Part shown: piece by piece, positions 16,539-24,736 of the stretch
Layout of the letters: each line of letters opens with the position of its first letter
How positions within the stretch are numbered: the stretch's first letter is position 1
NCBI GenBank assembly: GCA_023231065.1
Contig: JALNWE010000028.1
Coordinates: 1 to 34,214 of the forward strand
From: Bacteroidales bacterium
GTDB lineage: Bacteria; Bacteroidota; Bacteroidia; Bacteroidales; FEN-979
DNA: 34,214 nt
Direction of reading: 5' to 3'
The notes under the pieces: generated by a model
What the model saw: the letters and a program-made list of their open reading frames with translations, nothing else
What the model was told of the DNA's origin: nothing
The model's database searches: none
Made by a program: the position numbers and the translations under genes

Positions 16539-16554
16539 TGTTCCACGTGAAACA
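16539..16554 (+). other. parS centromere site downstream of mnmG
   Basis: TGTTCCACGTGAAACA matches the parS consensus TGTTNCACGTGAAACA exactly. It begins at the base after the mnmG stop codon and lies 12 bases before the next start codon. It is the exact reverse complement of the site at 14643-14658, so the two sites are inverted, with centres about 1.9 kb apart. Confidence 0.92.
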
Positions 16555-16566
16555 TAAACATAAATA

Positions 16567-17457
16567 ATGGAAACTTTATCTGTTTGTCCGGTATGTGGAA
16601 GCTCCGGAATAGCTCCTTTTTTATACGTTCCTGATCATTTTTTGACAAAGGAAACTTTCCTAATTCAACAATGCAATTGTTGTGGATTAAAATTTGTTAA
16701 TCCTCGTCCTGCTGAAAATGAAATAGGCCGGTATTATCAAACAGATGAATATATTTCACATAATGCTGAAAAAAACGATCTGACTTCAACGATTTATAAA
16801 ATTGCAAGACATGTATCAATAAGGAAGAAATATGGATTACTGAATAAGAAGAAAAACATCAAAACAGTTTTAGATATTGGCTGTGGAACCGGTGAATTTT
16901 TAAATTATTGTCAATCAAAAAACATGAAGATTTGTGGTCAGGAGCCCAATTCCAATGCCCGAAATTTTGCCATCCAGCACAACCATTTACAGGTTTACGC
17001 TACCCTGGGGGATGTGGAAAATACGAAAGAACATTTTGACTGTATAACCATGTGGCATGTTCTTGAGCATATTCATTCCCTGAATGAAACATTGACTATA
17101 ATCAAGGGATTATTAAAACCAACAGGTGAATTAATTATTGCTGTTCCCAACTGTAATTCCTGGGATGCGGAACATTATCTGGATTTCTGGGCGGCCTATG
17201 ATGTGCCAAGGCACTTGTATCACTTTAACTCGTCTTCTTTAAATGCATTGATGGCAGGACACGGCTTTGAAATTGTAAAAAAATTTCCTCAAAAACTTGA
17301 TGCCTTTTACATTTCACTTCTCAGTGAAAAATACCATATGGCCCACAATCCATACCTAAATGCTGTTATCAAAGGATGGCAGTCAAATTACCATGCTATC
17401 ACGACCAAATCGGGATACTCGAGTATTATTTATCTGCTGACTTTAAAAATTCCTTAA
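16567..17457 (+). CDS. Class I SAM-dependent methyltransferase with N-terminal zinc-ribbon-like motif
   Basis: This is a 296-residue Methyltransf_23-type enzyme; the substrate is unknown. Four or five cysteines near the N-terminus (C7, C10, C36 and C38/C39) form a zinc-ribbon-like pattern. SAM-binding motif I is 'VLDIGCGTGEF' (about 102-112). The post-I acidic position is in 'ICGQEPN', and 'DCITMWHVLEHI' is the motif seen in many cyclopropane/ubiquinone-type methyltransferases. 'AAYDVPRHLYHFNSSSL' follows. Homologues are commonly encoded just after mnmG in this phylum. It starts 28 bases after the mnmG stop, across the second parS site. A 118-base gap with no promoter box separates it from the next gene. 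Confidence 0.88.
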   Translation: METLSVCPVCGSSGIAPFLYVPDHFLTKETFLIQQCNCCGLKFVNPRPAENEIGRYYQTDEYISHNAEKNDLTSTIYKIARHVSIRKKYGLLNKKKNIKTVLDIGCGTGEFLNYCQSKNMKICGQEPNSNARNFAIQHNHLQVYATLGDVENTKEHFDCITMWHVLEHIHSLNETLTIIKGLLKPTGELIIAVPNCNSWDAEHYLDFWAAYDVPRHLYHFNSSSLNALMAGHGFEIVKKFPQKLDAFYISLLSEKYHMAHNPYLNAVIKGWQSNYHAITTKSGYSSIIYLLTLKIP

Positions 17458-17575
17458 TTTTAAGCCCTCTGCTGAACAATCAAGCGTATTTAATATAATG
17501 GTTGGCCGGGAAAAGAAAATCGTTTATACGGGCTCTTTTACGGGCAGAGGTAATTATTTATAAATCAAGTATATA

Positions 17576-20500
17576 ATGAAATTTATCTCCAGTTTTAGAA
17601 AAAACCGGGAGTTTTATTACATCCTTCTTGCCGTTATCTTTTTTGGGTTAATATTCGCATTTAAGGCTATCTATCATAGTACCCCGGAAATAAAAAATGA
17701 AGCAAAAAGATTTCAGGGAAAAATAGCAGATGCTGAAATCGATTTGGGAAAATCTTTTAAGGAATTTTATTTTCACTTTGATACAATAGCCGATTCCCCC
17801 TTTCAGAATTCTGTAACATGGACAACAGCCAACATAGATCATGGTGACTTTTTTTATTTTGTTTTTCGAAACGGGAAGTTAATTTTCTGGAACAATAATG
17901 AAATTAATATAAAGGATAATATTATTTCAGATTCCATACCTGAGGATCAATTAACAGTACTACGTTTGAAAAATGGTTGGTATGGATTGGAAAGAGAAAA
18001 AGCAGGGACTTATGTGTTTTACGGTGGTTTTCTTATCAAAAGAGAATATCCGATTCAAAATGAATTTATTAGCAATTTGTTTTCAACTCGTTTCGATGTT
18101 CCGGGCAATGTAATAATTATTAAAGAAAGGAATAACTATCCTGTCTTTTCGGCACAAAATAACTTTCTTTTTTCAATAATAATTGATCAGACTACTTTTA
18201 TTGCTAAAGAAAAACCAGCGATTTTATTAATTCTTTTTTTGGCAGGAACAACTTTTTTGTTCTTTTTCTTATACAGGATTTATCTGCGCATTAGTTTACT
18301 TAATGAAAGAAGAGGGTTGCTGATCCTTTCTTTTACCATTGACATTATTATCTTACGTTTAATTCAATTTTATTTCCGGTTTCCAAACTATATGTACCAG
18401 CAGGATATTTTTGGTCCCGCCTGGTATGCTTCCTCTGCAGTCATGATTTCGTTGGGGGATTTTCTGGTGAATGCTTTCCTGCTGGTATTGTTAACCTATA
18501 TGTTTTTTATAAACAGGGACTTGATCAAAAAAGAGATCTCAAAATTCACCGGAAAAAAGCTGTATATAATTTCGGTGTCGGGGATCTTACTGGTAGTATT
18601 TTCATTTCAGGCAACAACCTATTTTGTAGCCGATATAGTCATTAATTCTGCGCTGGCTTTAAATCTGCAAAACATTGCAGCATTGAAAGGTATGAGCGGT
18701 TATGGGTTTTTTATAATTTGTTGTTTATTTCTTGCTTTCTGGTTTTTTTCCACCGGGGTTTTGCAGATTCTACAACCTGTATCGGGGCAGCAAAAAAAAC
18801 TTTTTATTGAAGGAGGAACCGCGATCGCTTTGAATGGACTGTTTTATTGGATAGCAGGCTGGACCTGGAATGTTATTTCCCTTTTGTTTGTAATGGTTTA
18901 CCTAACCTTTTTATTTATTGTCACTGTTAGACGGCGCCCCATATTTACATTTCAATATTTTTTGATTTTTCTCTGTTTTTTTTCGGCTTATGCGACGGTT
19001 GTTCTTAATGATGCAAACAGGAAAAAAGAAAGGGAACGGCGAATGTTGGTGGCAGTCAAAATGGCTTCCCGGAGAAATCCCATTACCGAAGCGTTATACG
19101 AATCCGTGGAAAGAAAAATGTTACTGGATTCTGTAATCCGAAATATCTTTATGTTCGCGTTATCACCCCCGGACACGGAACAGGAGAGGGTATCGCAATA
19201 CATTACATCTAAATATTTTACCGATTACTGGAACCGTTTTAATGTCCAGATCACATGTTGTAATGCCAATAAAACGCTCCAGGTTCAGCCGCAGGGATAT
19301 CTTGTGAATTGCGACGAATATTTCAGTGATTTGATCCACAATTACGGAGAAGCAACATCCTATAAGAATCTGTTTTTTCTTGACTATGGTTTCAGTGATG
19401 AAAATTACCTGATCGTTTTACCCGGGAAAAACAATCACAATTCATTAAGGGTGGCTACCAATCTGTATATTGAATTGAGTATGAAAACCGCGTTCAAGGA
19501 TCCGGGATATCCTGAATTGTTATTAGATAAAACCCAAAATAACAGAGCTGACATCTCGGAATATGCATATGCCTTGTTCCAGCATGACAGACTGGTTCAT
19601 GGTGTCGGTGCATATAATTACCGGGTCGATTTAAAGCAATATCTTGAATCAGCCAAATCATGGCCTTTTTTTCTAAAAGACGGAATGGAGCATTATTATT
19701 ATCGTATCAATAATTCTACCTCCCTGTTGATCAGTAAAAACCAAACCACATGGGTTGAGTATATTTCTCCGTTTTCTTACCTTTTTATTCTATTTTCTGT
19801 TTGTGCTTTTCTAACTTATGCTTTTGTACATTATAACCGGATGGGTCAGCTTTTTTCTCCAAAAAGCCTACGGGACCGGTTACTGATTACCATCACCGGG
19901 ATTCTGGTCCTGACTTTTATTATTATTGGCATCGTATTGATAATGAATATTATAAAGATTAGTCAGAGAAAAAATGATAGTAATTTGCAGGAAAAAACTT
20001 TTTCAGTGCTTGCAGAATTGCAACACAAATATTACGGAATACGGGAATGGCAGCCAAATTCAAAAGCAGGGCTCAATGATTTTCTGGTAAAATTATCCAA
20101 TGTATTCTTTACCGATATTAATTTTTATGATCAGCCCGGAGATCTGATAGCAACAAGCAGGCCACCTGTATTTGAAGAAGGATTGCTATCCCTGAAAATA
20201 AATCCCCAAGCTTACTCGCTGGTTATGAGGGAGAAACAATCCTATTTCATGCATGATGAAACCATCGGGCTGCTCCACTACAGTTCTGCTTATATTCCTT
20301 TTTTCAATAATCAGAACCAGCTATTAGGAATTGTTAATCTTCCCTGTTTTTCGAAACAGGATGAACTGAAAAAAGAAATTTCCACCGTATTGGTTACATT
20401 CACGAATATATATATATTACTTATTCTGTTTAGTGTTTTTATAGCATTATTGATTTCCAATTACATAGTATCCCCGTTAACTTTACTGGCTCATACGATG

Positions 20501-21331
20501 TCGCGTTTGCGGCTTGGCCGGGTCAATGAAAAAATCAATTGGAAACAAACCGATGAAATTGGTCAGCTTGTAAATGAATATAACCGGATGGTGGATGAGC
20601 TAAGTCAAAGCGCACAGCTACTGGCACAGTCAGAAAGAGAAAGCGCCTGGCGTGAAATGGCGCGACAAGTTGCACATGAGATAAAAAACCCTCTGACTCC
20701 CATGAAATTGAATGTCCAATATCTTCAGAAAGCCTGGAATGAAAATGCACCGGATTGGGATCAACGATTAGAACGATTCTCAAAAACGCTGGTTGAGCAA
20801 ATTGATACCCTTTCGGCTATTGCCTCCGGGTTTTCAGATTTTGCACAAATGCCCCCGGAGAACCGGGAGCATCTGGATTTTTCCAAATTGATACCTTTTG
20901 TCTTTTCGATGTATAAAGACAGTTCCCCCATTCAGTTCACTTTTATTTCGAAAGCGGAAAATCCTTTTATTTATGGAGATCGGAAACAATTGATCAGAGT
21001 CTTTACCAATCTCATTAACAATGCCATTCAGTCCATTACCAATCCTGTTTGCGGCCAAGTAAGGATTCAGATAGAAAATGAAGCCGACCGGTTAGTTTTA
21101 GAAATTTCTGATAATGGGACCGGGATCCCGGAATACAAACAAGAGCGGATTTTTCAACCCAATTTTACAACAAAATCGAGCGGAATGGGGCTTGGGTTAT
21201 CCATTGTAAAGGGGATTATCGAAAATCTGGAAGGGACTATAAAATTTCATTCGTCGGAGCAAGAAGGAACTACTTTTGTTATTAATATACCAAGCGATGT
21301 TACAGAAAAAGAAGACCATCAAGAGAAATAG
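17576..21331 (+). CDS. Large polytopic sensor histidine kinase (NtrY-like)
   Basis: This 1251-residue membrane histidine kinase has a first membrane segment at about 15-31 and an extracytoplasmic domain to about 205. A bundle of roughly seven membrane segments (about 210-475) follows, then another extracytoplasmic domain (about 480-720), two further membrane segments (about 733-795), a third sensor loop and a last membrane segment at about 940-962. After that come a HAMP domain, then the DHp helix with H1034 in 'MARQVAHEIKNPLTPMKLN'. The ATPase domain has an N-box 'NLINNAIQSI' (about 1143), G1 'DNGTGIPE' (about 1179) and G2 'GMGLGLSIVKG' (about 1202). All catalytic motifs are intact. The core resembles NtrY-type kinases. 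No response regulator is adjacent. The stop lies inside gldH, so the two are translationally coupled. Confidence 0.92.
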   Translation: MKFISSFRKNREFYYILLAVIFFGLIFAFKAIYHSTPEIKNEAKRFQGKIADAEIDLGKSFKEFYFHFDTIADSPFQNSVTWTTANIDHGDFFYFVFRNGKLIFWNNNEINIKDNIISDSIPEDQLTVLRLKNGWYGLEREKAGTYVFYGGFLIKREYPIQNEFISNLFSTRFDVPGNVIIIKERNNYPVFSAQNNFLFSIIIDQTTFIAKEKPAILLILFLAGTTFLFFFLYRIYLRISLLNERRGLLILSFTIDIIILRLIQFYFRFPNYMYQQDIFGPAWYASSAVMISLGDFLVNAFLLVLLTYMFFINRDLIKKEISKFTGKKLYIISVSGILLVVFSFQATTYFVADIVINSALALNLQNIAALKGMSGYGFFIICCLFLAFWFFSTGVLQILQPVSGQQKKLFIEGGTAIALNGLFYWIAGWTWNVISLLFVMVYLTFLFIVTVRRRPIFTFQYFLIFLCFFSAYATVVLNDANRKKERERRMLVAVKMASRRNPITEALYESVERKMLLDSVIRNIFMFALSPPDTEQERVSQYITSKYFTDYWNRFNVQITCCNANKTLQVQPQGYLVNCDEYFSDLIHNYGEATSYKNLFFLDYGFSDENYLIVLPGKNNHNSLRVATNLYIELSMKTAFKDPGYPELLLDKTQNNRADISEYAYALFQHDRLVHGVGAYNYRVDLKQYLESAKSWPFFLKDGMEHYYYRINNSTSLLISKNQTTWVEYISPFSYLFILFSVCAFLTYAFVHYNRMGQLFSPKSLRDRLLITITGILVLTFIIIGIVLIMNIIKISQRKNDSNLQEKTFSVLAELQHKYYGIREWQPNSKAGLNDFLVKLSNVFFTDINFYDQPGDLIATSRPPVFEEGLLSLKINPQAYSLVMREKQSYFMHDETIGLLHYSSAYIPFFNNQNQLLGIVNLPCFSKQDELKKEISTVLVTFTNIYILLILFSVFIALLISNYIVSPLTLLAHTMSRLRLGRVNEKINWKQTDEIGQLVNEYNRMVDELSQSAQLLAQSERESAWREMARQVAHEIKNPLTPMKLNVQYLQKAWNENAPDWDQRLERFSKTLVEQIDTLSAIASGFSDFAQMPPENREHLDFSKLIPFVFSMYKDSSPIQFTFISKAENPFIYGDRKQLIRVFTNLINNAIQSITNPVCGQVRIQIENEADRLVLEISDNGTGIPEYKQERIFQPNFTTKSSGMGLGLSIVKGIIENLEGTIKFHSSEQEGTTFVINIPSDVTEKEDHQEK

Positions 21332-21800
21332 CAACATCTTTCATTTTGGGTTGCTCATCCTGACCCTGTTTTTATGTTTTTCCTGTAGTCATAAAAAGCC
21401 CTATGAATCATACCATCCGTTTGAAAAAGGAAATTGGCCGCGGTTTGATATTGTGAAATTTGAAATTCCGGTCAGCAAAACGGATGGATCTTATGATATT
21501 GTTTTATTTGCCAGACTGACCCCACAATTTTCTTATGAATCTCTTAATTTTAATATGATCATGAATACCCCTTCTGGTGAAGAACGTATCAGAGACTATG
21601 AAATGAAGGTCAGATCAAAAACCGGGGATCTTGTTATTGATTGCAAACAAGGGATATGTGAAGGGTCGGTTGTTTTAAAGGAAGGGCTTACAATCTCCAA
21701 ACCGGGCAAGCTGATCATTGAACTGGAGAACCTGATTCCCCGCCTGGAAGCAGAAGGAATTTCAGGAATTGGGATCCGGGTAATTGAGTCGGGAAAGTAG
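21297..21800 (+). CDS. gldH: Gliding motility lipoprotein GldH
   Basis: GldH is an envelope lipoprotein associated with gliding motility in Flavobacterium; homologues also occur in non-gliding Bacteroidota. The 167-residue product has a basic start, a hydrophobic stretch and a lipobox-like 'LFLCFSC' giving C30. The mature part includes 'KGNWPRFDIVKFEIPV' and 'LNFNMIMNTPSGEERIRDYEM', which fit the family. The frame is open from 21276, but the ATG at 21297 gives a sensible signal peptide, so I chose it. It overlaps the kinase gene by 35 bases. Its last 39 bases overlap the 3' end of the convergent riboflavin kinase gene. Confidence 0.87.
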   Translation: MLQKKKTIKRNSNIFHFGLLILTLFLCFSCSHKKPYESYHPFEKGNWPRFDIVKFEIPVSKTDGSYDIVLFARLTPQFSYESLNFNMIMNTPSGEERIRDYEMKVRSKTGDLVIDCKQGICEGSVVLKEGLTISKPGKLIIELENLIPRLEAEGISGIGIRVIESGK

Positions 21801-22241
21801 CAGCAGGGTTCGCTCTTTATCTAACCGGATTTGATTTATTAAAGCTTCAATCCCCGAAAATTTCTTTTCATCACGCAAACGGTCCAGAAAAAATACCTGG
21901 ATAGATTTCCCATAAAGATCTTCATTAAAATCGAACAGGTTTACTTCTATTTTTAATAATTTTCCGTCAATGGTAGGTCTTGTGCCCACATTTGCCATTC
22001 CCGGGTAAAGTTTATCTTCATATTTAACGGTTACAACATATACTCCATTGATTACAATTAGTGTCTGATTGGTAGGGATTTCCAGGTTAGCTGTGGGGAA
22101 ACCAAATGATTTGCCCAGGTGATTGCCATGAATAACTCTTCCTCCGATAGAATAAGGACGGCCAATGAACTCATTGGCCAGGCGTATGTTTCCAATAGCC
22201 AGGGCGTTACGGGCCAGAGATGATAGTTCATTTGCATTCAC
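21762..22241 (-). CDS. Standalone riboflavin kinase (RibF C-terminal domain only)
   Basis: The 159 residues match the C-terminal riboflavin kinase half of bifunctional RibF, which phosphorylates riboflavin to FMN. Key motifs are 'GRPYSIGGRVIHGNHLG' (27-43), 'GFPTAN' (47-52, the nucleotide/flavin-site PTAN), 'NVGTRPT' (84-90) and E99 in 'KIEVNLFDF'. The N-terminal FAD synthetase domain, usually about 180 residues with an HxGH-type motif, is absent. The first residues 'NELSSLARNALAIGNIRLANEF' correspond to the end of that domain. A TAG lies five codons upstream in frame, and the start is a GTG at 22241 because there is no earlier ATG. An exact -7 box just upstream suggests independent expression. 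It could be a genuine monofunctional kinase or a truncated remnant that still encodes a full domain. The 3' end overlaps gldH by 39 bases. Confidence 0.82.
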   Translation of the reverse strand: MNANELSSLARNALAIGNIRLANEFIGRPYSIGGRVIHGNHLGKSFGFPTANLEIPTNQTLIVINGVYVVTVKYEDKLYPGMANVGTRPTIDGKLLKIEVNLFDFNEDLYGKSIQVFFLDRLRDEKKFSGIEALINQIRLDKERTLLLLSRLNYPDPNS

Positions 22242-22248
22242 AATGAAA

Positions 22249-22256
22249 CAAAGCTA
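22249..22256 (-). promoter_or_regulatory. Candidate -7 box for the riboflavin kinase gene
   Basis: On the minus strand this reads TAGCTTTG, an exact TAnnTTTG match ending 7 bases before the GTG start. It would yield an mRNA with almost no leader. No clear -33 TTTG is present; only a CTGG lies at about the right distance. Confidence 0.35.
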
Positions 22257-22284
22257 ATCATTAAAACGATTAACCAGTTGAGGA

Positions 22285-23349
22285 TTAATATCCACGGCTT
22301 CTGAAGTAATTAATACCTGATTGCAGCACATCATGGGTGTAGAGATAATTATGAACGCCCAAACTGCGATCAGCCTCAACCATCATGAAGTTCCAATACA
22401 CAGCCAGTTGTTTCTGAGAATATTTTTTCCCTGTTTTTAGTAGCATAGTGTTGGTGTCAAGCATATTGGCAATGGCTAATTTTGTTTTCAATTCTTTTAT
22501 TAATCCTGCAATTTCTGTTTGTTTACCTCCAACATCGAAACTGGTCGCGCCAGAATGGCAGGCTATGCAGGCGGAAACATTCTGGATGTTTTCTACCTCA
22601 TTGCTCATCCACAAACTATGTCCGCCAACCACATTTCCCCGTGCAAGCGCCTGATGGCATGAAGCGCAACTTACATGTGATTTGTGATCAGTTTGTCCAA
22701 AAGCAGTAGCCCCAATTTCAAATGCACCTTTACCCGCAAGGATAAGGCCCTGGGTTCCGTTATGTGGCCCCCAAAGGCTGCTGGTTGGTTCCAGTGAGTC
22801 GGTGATGCTGGTCGGATTAGTCAGCCAGGGAGTTGTTCTCAGGGCTTGATGGCAACGGGCACAAAGATTGGAAGAGCCACCATTAAAATTCAGATCGATG
22901 GATACGGACGGATCGTATTTCGCATTAAACGCGATCACTGCATTATTCTGTAAAGCCCAGTCGTCAGAAGAATATGTGTTGTGTATTTTATGACAGGTAC
23001 GACAGTTGATAGGGGCAGCATCATAAACCGGAGCATTTGTTGTGTCTTTACCTGTTGTAAGAACTTCAAGAAATCCCTGACTGGTATGACAAGGTGCACA
23101 AGCGGTTTGTGCTCCTTCACCCGTGGTACTTCCTGTCGCATGCCGGGATGCATTATACTGAAATATTTTAGTTACCAGTGAATCGCTCCAGTTATGGCAT
23201 TGGATACAATTGGAATTCGCATCTTTTCCGTCCGAACCAGCGGCCCCGGGAGGGCCTTGGGGGCCTTCCTTCGTGCAGGAATTAAAAAAAAGCACCGTAA
23301 AAGACACCATTATTCCGGCTGAAAAAAGAAACCCTGGGATTTTTTTCAT
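22285..23349 (-). CDS. Hexaheme c-type cytochrome lipoprotein with collagen-like linker
   Basis: This 354-residue exported protein starts with a lipoprotein signal ('MVSFTVLFFNSC', lipidated C25). A short Gly-X-Y stretch 'GPQGPPGAAGSDGKD' (29-43) follows as a spacer. Six CxxCH haem-binding motifs then occur: CIQCH (48), CAPCH (84), CRTCH (116), CARCH (163), CASCH (228) and CIACH (261). Additional histidines (H70, H196, H222, H225, H244) could serve as distal ligands. The last 80 residues lack haem motifs. It should sit on a membrane surface outside the cytoplasm and carry electrons; the redox partner is unknown. No cytochrome maturation genes are in view. The riboflavin kinase gene follows after 43 bases. 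The 159-base gap upstream to asd shows no exact promoter box. Confidence 0.9.
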   Translation of the reverse strand: MKKIPGFLFSAGIMVSFTVLFFNSCTKEGPQGPPGAAGSDGKDANSNCIQCHNWSDSLVTKIFQYNASRHATGSTTGEGAQTACAPCHTSQGFLEVLTTGKDTTNAPVYDAAPINCRTCHKIHNTYSSDDWALQNNAVIAFNAKYDPSVSIDLNFNGGSSNLCARCHQALRTTPWLTNPTSITDSLEPTSSLWGPHNGTQGLILAGKGAFEIGATAFGQTDHKSHVSCASCHQALARGNVVGGHSLWMSNEVENIQNVSACIACHSGATSFDVGGKQTEIAGLIKELKTKLAIANMLDTNTMLLKTGKKYSQKQLAVYWNFMMVEADRSLGVHNYLYTHDVLQSGINYFRSRGY

Positions 23350-23508
23350 AATCGTATAGTTTTCGTCAGGAAATAAGTATATACCAGCTATCTGCCATCT
23401 TCGATCCGTAAATTAACTGCTAAAAATATAAAGATTACTTGACATGGCACAAATTTTCGCCTGTGTTTATTTACGTGACGAAGGACCGTAATTAAAGAAA
23501 TAAGCCTT

Positions 23509-24498
23509 CTAAATAAGTGACGCAGATACTAAATATTCCGCGATCTGTACAGCATTTGTCGCAGCGCCTTTCCGGAGGTTATCGGCGACAATGAATAAAT
23601 TCAGAGATCGGGCCTGTGATTCATCCCGCCGGATACGGCCTACAAAAACAGTATCTTTTCCCCTGGCTTCTAATGGCATGGGATATATATTTTCTTTCGG
23701 ATTATCGCGGATGGTGATACCGGGCATGGTTTCTAAAAGATGATAAATCTCAGGAAGGCTAAATTCATTTTCGAATTCAAGATTTACCGCTTCCGAATGG
23801 CCACCAAAAACGGGAACCCTGACAATGGTGGCAGTGACCCGTATAGAATCATCGCTCAGGATTTTCCGTGTTTCATTTAACAGTTTCATTTCTTCGGTTG
23901 TATATCCATTTTCCAGGAAATCACCCCCATGCGGAAAAAGATTGAGATCAATCGGATAAGGATAAGCCATTTCTCCTTTGATGCCTTGTCTCTCATTTTC
24001 CAGTTGCCTTACCGCTTTTGCCCCGGTACCGGTCACAGATTGGTAAGTTGATATGACTATCCTGGAGATGCGGTATTTTTTATGCAAAGGAGCAATCGTT
24101 AAAACCAACTGAATTGTTGAACAGTTTGGATTTGCAATAATCTTATCCCTGATGGTCAACACAGATGCATTGATTTCCGGAACAATCAACGGAATGTTTT
24201 TATCCATTCGCCAGGCAGAGGAATTATCAATCACCGTAGCGCCTGCAGATGCATATTGAGGCGCCCATTCGCGCGACACTTTTCCGCCCGCTGAAAAAAT
24301 CGCAATATCCGGTTTTTGCGAGATGGCCGATAAGTGATCAAGAACGACATAGTGTTCCCCGTGGAAATCAATTTTTTGACCCACTGATTTTGGAGAAGCT
24401 ACCGGAATTAATTGATCAACCACGAAATGGCGTTCATCCACCACCTTGAGGATTTCTCTGCCCACCAATCCCGTAACACCTACTATTGCAAGTTTCAT
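23509..24498 (-). CDS. asd: Aspartate-semialdehyde dehydrogenase
   Basis: Asd reduces aspartyl-phosphate to aspartate-semialdehyde with NADPH, the branch point to lysine/diaminopimelate, threonine and methionine. The 329-residue protein starts with the Rossmann motif 'MKLAIVGVTGLVGREIL'. The active-site cysteine is C126 in 'IANPNCSTIQ', and the substrate-binding histidine lies in 'VPVFGGHSEAVN' (about 232-243). The C-terminus 'LRKGAATNAVQIAEYL' is typical. A candidate promoter box lies about 95 bases upstream, with an inverted repeat over its -33 region. As the diaminopimelate route feeds peptidoglycan, it is an essential housekeeping gene. Confidence 0.97.
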   Translation of the reverse strand: MKLAIVGVTGLVGREILKVVDERHFVVDQLIPVASPKSVGQKIDFHGEHYVVLDHLSAISQKPDIAIFSAGGKVSREWAPQYASAGATVIDNSSAWRMDKNIPLIVPEINASVLTIRDKIIANPNCSTIQLVLTIAPLHKKYRISRIVISTYQSVTGTGAKAVRQLENERQGIKGEMAYPYPIDLNLFPHGGDFLENGYTTEEMKLLNETRKILSDDSIRVTATIVRVPVFGGHSEAVNLEFENEFSLPEIYHLLETMPGITIRDNPKENIYPMPLEARGKDTVFVGRIRRDESQARSLNLFIVADNLRKGAATNAVQIAEYLVSASLI

Positions 24499-24591
24499 CT
24501 TTAATCTATAATTTTTGAAATGTGTTGTCTGAAACCCGTATTATCCTTGTTTTCAGAAATGTAAACTGTTGGAGTATTTCATTATTTTCTG

Positions 24592-24599
24592 CAAAGATA
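24592..24599 (-). promoter_or_regulatory. Candidate -7 promoter box for asd
   Basis: On the minus strand this reads TATCTTTG, an exact TAnnTTTG box. It would give a leader of about 87 bases before the asd ATG. No TTTG is seen at -33; instead a perfect 9-bp inverted repeat starts 16 bases upstream. Confidence 0.45.
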
Positions 24600-24614
24600 G
24601 CCGAAAAAGATAAA

Positions 24615-24635
24615 AATATTGCCGTAGGCAATATT
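24615..24635. repeat. Perfect 9-bp inverted repeat upstream of asd
   Basis: AATATTGCC-GTA-GGCAATATT has 9-bp arms around a 3-base spacer, in the 238-base divergent region between asd and the lamin-tail gene. It lies where the -33 element of the candidate asd promoter would be, as expected of an operator. On the minus strand it is followed by TTTTATCTTTTT, so it could also act as a weak terminator hairpin, but no minus-strand gene lies upstream of it. Confidence 0.6.
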
Positions 24636-24736
24636 CAACGATTAAAAAATGTGCATAGACGATATTTAAGCGTATAAAAATGTACAACTATAATATTACT
24701 TTTTTCATTTTTTCGGATTAAGCATTAAAAACAGTC

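Noticed and set aside
17463..17551. CCTCTGC ... GCAGAGG inverted repeat in the gap before the large kinase gene
   Set aside because: The 7-bp arms lie about 75 bases apart with no T-run or conserved loop. Too weak to call a terminator or riboswitch.
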